DNA of 10,385 nucleotides from contig JAXIUW010225729.1 in the NCBI GenBank assembly GCA_035591015.1, forward strand, positions 1 through 10,385. Reading direction: 5' to 3'. The stretch's first letter is position 1; every line of letters begins with the position of its first letter. The notes under the pieces were generated by a model. That model was not told the DNA's origin, ran no database searches, and saw only the letters and a program-made list of their open reading frames with translations. The position numbers and the translations under genes were made by a program. Positions 7,901 through 10,385 of the stretch are shown in pieces. Origin of the DNA: Cephalothrix simula. Lineage: Eukaryota; Nemertea; Palaeonemertea; Archinemertea; Cephalotrichidae.

Positions 7901-9464
7901 TACTTTTAAAGAGAATTGCATTCATACTTACAGGTAAAGTATGTCGAAAGTTCATCATACCATCAGGAACGTTTGGAGGGTTGTACCCATTTGCGATTAG
8001 GACCATATTTGGAGTGGATTGATATGAACAAGTGAATGTTTGAGTATATTCCTGCAAAAATGTCAGATATGTTCTCAAAACTGTTACTATTATTTATTTC
8101 AAAATTATATTAGGTGCTTCCTTGGACCTAACTTCAGTGAAACTGTAGATCGGTCTTCCACGAAACACTGAAAATTCCCATTGTAATACAGTGAGGCATT
8201 AAAAGTTTTTAAAGTTTTTCTTTCAAAACACCTAATTTAAACAATGTTCCAAAAAATTAGCTTTGTAATTGTGTGCTTTATGATATTGAATAACATATAG
8301 CCTAAATTTTGAATGTCAATTATATTCGCTCAAAAATTCCTACAATGATTTATTATTGAATCTATGACTTTTGCTAGACAGAACAAAAGACTTTAAACAG
8401 CCGATACCCGACAAGAACCCAATTACCTATTTTAGATTATTTCACGATTGACGAATCATAACATAGGTCATATACTTAAAATGACATAAGAAAATTAGGT
8501 AAATTTTGCTGTGATGTATTTTAAAAAGGAAATTAAATATCTCAATCATAAACCTAAAAGCACCAATATTTTGGAATTCGGCAATCTTTTATTTATATTT
8601 TGTATAATATCAAAAAGGAATAACTTGTATTTTTTGTTTGCTGTGTATTATGTTTGCGTGTAATTTTGATGCAAGTCGCATGTCGCAAAAATAAATTTCT
8701 TTTTTCTACTTTATGACTTAAAACTCACATGTCACCGCGAAGACAAACGTTCTTTTAAAATTTCATTATTGAGCTGAATATAATAAAAAGGGACATGAGA
8801 GTGTCTTCTTGAATATAATATAAGAAAAAGGGACATGAGAGTGTCTTCTTGAATGTAATATAAGAAAAAGGGACATGAGAGTGTCTTCTTGAATGTATTG
8901 AGGAATATATATCATTGGAAAACTTTGGATTAAGCCATCATCACTGGATGAGTCCTGTTAAGTTTTATTTTGTTTTTTGCATCGATTTCTCCCCATCGTT
9001 GATCTGATTGGCTCATGCAGTTTACTATATTTTGTTTACATTTTGAAAGCCATATGAACACACGTGGAAAGTTCGTTGTATTAGATGACAACCCATTTAA
9101 CACTAACAGGCGTGATATAATGAAAGAGAAAATGTATCATTTCCTAATTGGGTGTTGTTGGATTTTGAGGCATGCAATATTTCACATGTTCCCATTAAAT
9201 AACTAAAATATTTCACTTCTGGAAGAAAGGCGATGATCTTAAAATATCTCTTACCATTTCTGTATCTGATGAAATACCCATCGATACATATCCAGTTGCA
9301 GGAGCCATCATTGTGAATGTGACTTCCGTTGTTGATGTATTCCATGTGAGAAATGTTGTACATGTTCCGGTATTCTTGCACCATCTCGGGTATAGCAAAC
9401 AACCCATGGTGCTTCCACATTCACTTGGAACACTTGGTGCCGCTGAAAATGACAACTCGTTTGT
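4839..9464 (-). CDS. FRRS1: FRRS1-like ferric-chelate reductase (DOMON + cytochrome b561), 5' end missing, nine exons
   Basis: Nine minus-strand exons (9255-9464, 7932-8051, 7567-7753, 6968-7084, 6493-6605, 6208-6294, 5327-5489, 5065-5211, 4839-4984) total 1290 nt: 429 codons plus TAA, with intron phases 0,0,1,1,0,0,1,1 that all agree. Residue numbers here count from the first visible exon. A DOMON domain occupies about residues 15-185 (Cys 16, 22, 29, 35; DLNNMYYYFIAQG near its end). A six-helix cytochrome b561 region follows, with heme-ligand His candidates 211 (RAHG), 251 (WFHLHK), 285 (TVHG) and 321 (WYHK). The order matches vertebrate FRRS1, which moves electrons across a membrane, probably from cytosolic ascorbate, to reduce ferric iron. 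That role is family knowledge, not shown here. The vertebrate N-terminal signal peptide and reeler domain are not visible and presumably lie to the right. Homology and exon borders are strong; substrate and orthology are inferred. Confidence 0.9.
5065..5211 (-). CDS. FRRS1: FRRS1-like exon h: fifth b561 helix
   Basis: 147 nt, phase 1 in and phase 1 out. The acceptor is TTTTCACTTCAG and the donor GTACAAAT. It encodes the rest of the fourth helix (ITIFIVGF), the loop VSALPKPFKD, and a helix around IAWIILNIIFIILFEVL followed by basic GKTKKTQ. This fits the W-x5-G/C-x3-AW...EV region near the end of FRRS1 proteins. Confidence 0.88.
5327..5489 (-). CDS. FRRS1: FRRS1-like exon g: third and fourth heme histidines
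   Basis: 163 nt, phase 0 in and phase 1 out. The acceptor is CTTTTTACAG and the donor GTAGGTAAC. It holds TVHGVFGIICMVVATGQV, then ILRPGLDHPNRP, then FAWYHKISALICF. H285 and H321 complete the four-histidine b561 set (spacings 40, 34 and 36 residues from H211). The RP-L-D-P-R loop between the two helices is typical of FRRS1-type b561 domains. Confidence 0.92.
5490..6207 (-). other. 718-bp intron of the FRRS1-like gene, with a T-rich block and a candidate alternative exon
   Basis: The intron lies between the exons ending at 6208 and starting at 5489. From about 5990 to 6115 the plus strand is strongly T-rich with (TTA)n runs; this gives a spurious 115-codon plus-strand ORF of Phe/Leu/Tyr. From 5676 to 5927 the minus strand is open for 83 codons directly after a plausible acceptor, in the frame of the upstream exon (see findings). 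Confidence 0.7.
6208..6294 (-). CDS. FRRS1: FRRS1-like exon f: second heme histidine and helix
   Basis: 87 nt, 29 codons, phase 0 both ends. The acceptor is TTGTTTTTTTAG and the donor GTAAGTAGG. It encodes LHKFGMAGVYVTALIGVIII and ends YAEGWID. H251 is the probable ligand, because H249 (in WFH) is Gln in vertebrate FRRS1 whereas the second His is kept. The exon was located by phase continuity as well as by motif. Confidence 0.9.
6493..6605 (-). CDS. FRRS1: FRRS1-like exon e: b561 helix with GALMLISW
   Basis: 113 nt, phase 1 in and phase 0 out. The acceptor CCATTTTCAG is preceded by a long (TTTA)n tract; the donor is GTAAGTTTC. It encodes GALMLISWLLVACFCMATAR, a membrane helix, then a basic cytosolic loop (KNGFGKMIKGVK) and WFH. 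The H-G-A-L-M...W signature shared with FRRS1 was the clearest single identifier of this gene. Confidence 0.93.
6606..6967 (-). other. 362-bp intron of the FRRS1-like gene
   Basis: This intron separates the exons carrying RAH and GALM and splits the Gly codon between them. It contains the (ATAA)n microsatellite next to its 3' end. A 74-codon plus-strand ORF within it has no recognisable features. Confidence 0.85.
6616..6638. repeat. (ATAA)n microsatellite
   Basis: About six tandem units of ATAA lie 11-33 bases upstream of the 3' splice site at 6605. Read on the transcribed minus strand the tract is (TTAT)n and stands in for the polypyrimidine tract. Confidence 0.9.
6968..7084 (-). CDS. FRRS1: FRRS1-like exon d: DOMON-b561 linker and first heme histidine
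   Basis: 117 nt, phase 1 in and phase 1 out. The acceptor is TTTATTTCTTAG and the donor GTAAGAC. It encodes the hydrophilic linker starting GTNIIQEHEGLP and ends IPIMVRAH, with the following Gly codon split across the intron. H211 in RAHG aligns with the HGALM motif at the head of the first core b561 helix. Confidence 0.9.
7085..7566 (-). other. 482-bp intron of the FRRS1-like gene
   Basis: The donor is GTTAGT at 7566 and the acceptor ends at 7085. Its middle (7293-7467) is a very AT-rich block bounded by 16-bp direct repeats. No coding potential is seen. Confidence 0.85.
7272..7482. repeat. AT-rich block bounded by 16-bp direct repeats and outer near-palindromes
   Basis: GTTGTACAGTAATAAA occurs exactly at 7293-7308 and 7452-7467. 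Between the copies, AATAAATTTATAATAA-like units recur. Just outside the left copy is GGGAAGTAACTCCC (7272-7285). Directly after the right copy is TCGAAGTTACTTCGA (7468-7482), an inverted repeat with a one-base centre. The layout suggests a small inserted or duplicated element, but no target-site duplication is clear. Confidence 0.65.
7567..7753 (-). CDS. FRRS1: FRRS1-like exon c: end of DOMON domain
   Basis: 187 nt, entering in phase 0 and leaving in phase 1 (62 codons plus one base). The acceptor is AATATTGCAG; the donor is GTTAGTATG, slightly off consensus. It encodes SYVYCSFTIP and DLNNMYYYFIAQG, which correspond to the conserved end of the DOMON sandwich (a C-S-F strand, then a D-L-N...Y-Y-x-F-x-A-x-G strand) in FRRS1 proteins. 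Confidence 0.9.
7932..8051 (-). CDS. FRRS1: FRRS1-like exon b: middle of DOMON domain
   Basis: Forty codons, phase 0 to phase 0, with acceptor TTTTTGCAG and donor GTAAGTATG, both near consensus. It begins EYTQTFTCSYQ and continues through IANGYNPP to FRHTLP. The cysteine sits seven residues after the last Met of the previous exon, the same spacing as in vertebrate FRRS1, but the acidic residues usually found there are absent. Confidence 0.85.
8052..9254 (-). other. 1203-bp intron of the FRRS1-like gene
   Basis: This is the largest visible intron, with donor GTAAGA at 9254 and acceptor ending at 8052. It contains the 40-bp triplicate at 8776-8897. A 63-codon plus-strand ORF at 9015-9206 shows no family resemblance and is probably chance or repeat-derived. 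No further minus-strand exon is needed, because the flanking exons join in phase 0 and keep family spacing. Confidence 0.8.
8776..8897. repeat. 40-bp tandem repeat, three copies
   Basis: Copies span 8776-8810 (five bases shorter), 8811-8850 and 8851-8890, with a 7-base start of a fourth. Each contains GGGACATGAGAGTGTCTTCT at exactly 40-base spacing (8790, 8830, 8870). The copies are almost identical, which indicates recent duplication. Confidence 0.95.
9255..9464 (-). CDS. FRRS1: FRRS1-like exon a: start of DOMON domain
   Basis: This is the first visible exon, 70 codons, phase 0 at both ends. The acceptor is TTTAAATTTCAG just above 9464 and the donor GTAAGA lies below 9255. It encodes a short linker, then SECGSTMGC...RWC...GTC. 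This four-cysteine pattern, followed by FLTW and ATGYVSMGISSDTEM, is how the FRRS1 DOMON domain begins. The phase-0 acceptor means that a coding exon precedes it. An apparent start around 9455 is TTG inside the exon, not a real initiator. Confidence 0.9.
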
Positions 9465-10385
9465 CTGAAATTTAAAGAAACGTCTTTGATTTTGATTTCA
9501 ATTTTCCATTTTCGTATGAAGTTTACAAGTATAGGACATTTACCACTGACATTTACGTACCAGGAATTTATTGGGGAATTAGTACGAAATACGGGGTATG
9601 AAGGGGCATATCTAGGCGCTATTTTACAATACATGTACATTTGTACTTCTATTTCAATAGGTAATGCTATCATACATGTATGATCTCAGTTTTTATTTTA
9701 AAAAAACCCATTTCCCTTGCTTGCTCCAATTCCGAGAAAATCGTTATTTAGAATAGCCCAATTGCTCTGCTTTTTGCCCTAGTGGTAATTCGTAAATACC
9801 TTGCTATCATTTCTTAACACAATACTAACAGAATTACGTATAATGACGTCACAAAAAAATAAATTGTGCCGCCATAACTACCGAGCTTTATAGTTAAGCC
9901 GTTCACCTCATAAAGTTCTAAATGTTTTCTCAATTTCTGATAAACATTCTTATATAATTTTATTATTGAGCATAAAGGTGACTGTTCGAGTTTTTAGTAG
10001 TGTTAATTCTAGAATTATTCTATTGACAAAAAAAACAATTTGATAATTAAAATTTCAATAAACATGTGGGTTAAAACCGTAAGTTTGATGATCGATACTA
10101 TATACTTATTGCGGCAAGGGCCTTCCCATAAGTGACCGGAAGTAAAGTGCTCAGAAATGGTAGGGCAACATTTTCCACTACCTGTACTTCTTGCTAATTC
10201 CCCTATCCTTGTTTCCATACTTATTATATCCCCATCCCTTTGTGACCAAAATATCATATTAAGTGAAATTCCAATTTCCAACTAAGTGTGTTCTTTTTGA
10301 ATATTCACCCCACGGCTGTTCAAGGTATACGAATTTCGTGCATTGTAAATTTGCACGTGCTTCTGTATTGATCGATCAAAATCGT
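9465..10385. other. upstream intron of the FRRS1-like gene; no exon found
   Basis: The phase-0 acceptor at 9465 shows that coding sequence lies upstream. I looked on the minus strand for the reeler motifs (P-x-HG, KGF...AR, W-x-AP) and found none. Minus-strand ORFs here (10015-10281, and one from 9673 running into the exon in another frame) have no such motifs. The stretch contains a 16-bp palindrome at 9669-9684 and a 12-bp palindrome at 10368-10379. It is best read as intron, with the 5' exons beyond the edge. Confidence 0.6.
9669..9684. repeat. 16-bp perfect palindrome
   Basis: ATCATACATGTATGAT equals its own reverse complement. It is in the presumed intron upstream of the first visible FRRS1-like exon. 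No binding-site assignment is made. Confidence 0.9.

Noticed and set aside
8776-8897. Regularly spaced repeat considered as a CRISPR array
   Set aside because: The copies are contiguous with no unique spacers, and the locus is eukaryotic intron sequence.
9103-9420. 105-codon minus-strand ORF
   Set aside because: A second out-of-frame shadow of the DOMON exon that also reads through its splice donor.
9308-9673. 121-codon minus-strand ORF crossing the first FRRS1-like exon
   Set aside because: It is in a different frame from the DOMON coding frame and runs through the splice acceptor at 9465; the matching frame gives clear family residues instead.
9784-9900. Possible upstream exon of the FRRS1-like gene ending SIVLRNDSK before a GTATTT donor
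   Set aside because: The acceptor is poor and the residues do not match reeler or linker sequence.
10015-10281. 88-codon minus-strand ORF near the right edge
   Set aside because: No signal peptide, no reeler or other motif, and no convincing splice sites in the right phase.

Overview
The window looks like nuclear DNA from an invertebrate animal, possibly a mollusc. It is roughly two-thirds A+T by eye. Its coding segments are short exons bounded by GT..AG introns, with no operons, ribosome binding sites or long bacterial-type ORFs. The phylum guess rests weakly on the repeat landscape, for example a GGGAAGTAACTCCC motif of a kind common in molluscan DNA. Every supportable gene piece lies on the minus strand, so transcription runs right to left.

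Right half (about 4839-9464): nine consecutive exons join without any phase conflict into a 429-residue 3' portion plus stop codon of a DOMON + cytochrome b561 protein of the ferric-chelate reductase 1 (FRRS1 / SDR2) family. All four heme-ligand histidines of the b561 core are present, and so are the final hydrophobic segments. The reeler-domain exons and signal peptide expected at the N terminus were not found between 9465 and 10385 and probably lie beyond the right edge.

Left end (288-1601): three exons encode a signal peptide and most of a reeler domain. This is the 5' end of a second secreted or membrane gene, which runs off the left edge. It could be a tandem FRRS1-like paralogue or a reeler-only secreted protein.

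Between the two genes (1612-4838) there is AT-rich intergenic DNA. It holds a decayed plus-strand coding relic (3118-3608, three frames, with a 20-bp tandem duplication) and a four-copy degenerate tandem repeat of 115-132 bp units (about 4200-4650). The introns carry smaller repeats: a 40-bp triplicate (8776-8897), an AT-rich block bounded by 16-bp direct repeats (7293-7467), and an (ATAA)n tract directly upstream of a 3' splice site (6616-6638).

I see no new multi-gene system. The points most worth checking are the tandem FRRS1/reeler arrangement, a possible in-frame alternative terminal exon in the intron at 5490-6207, and the repeat structures.
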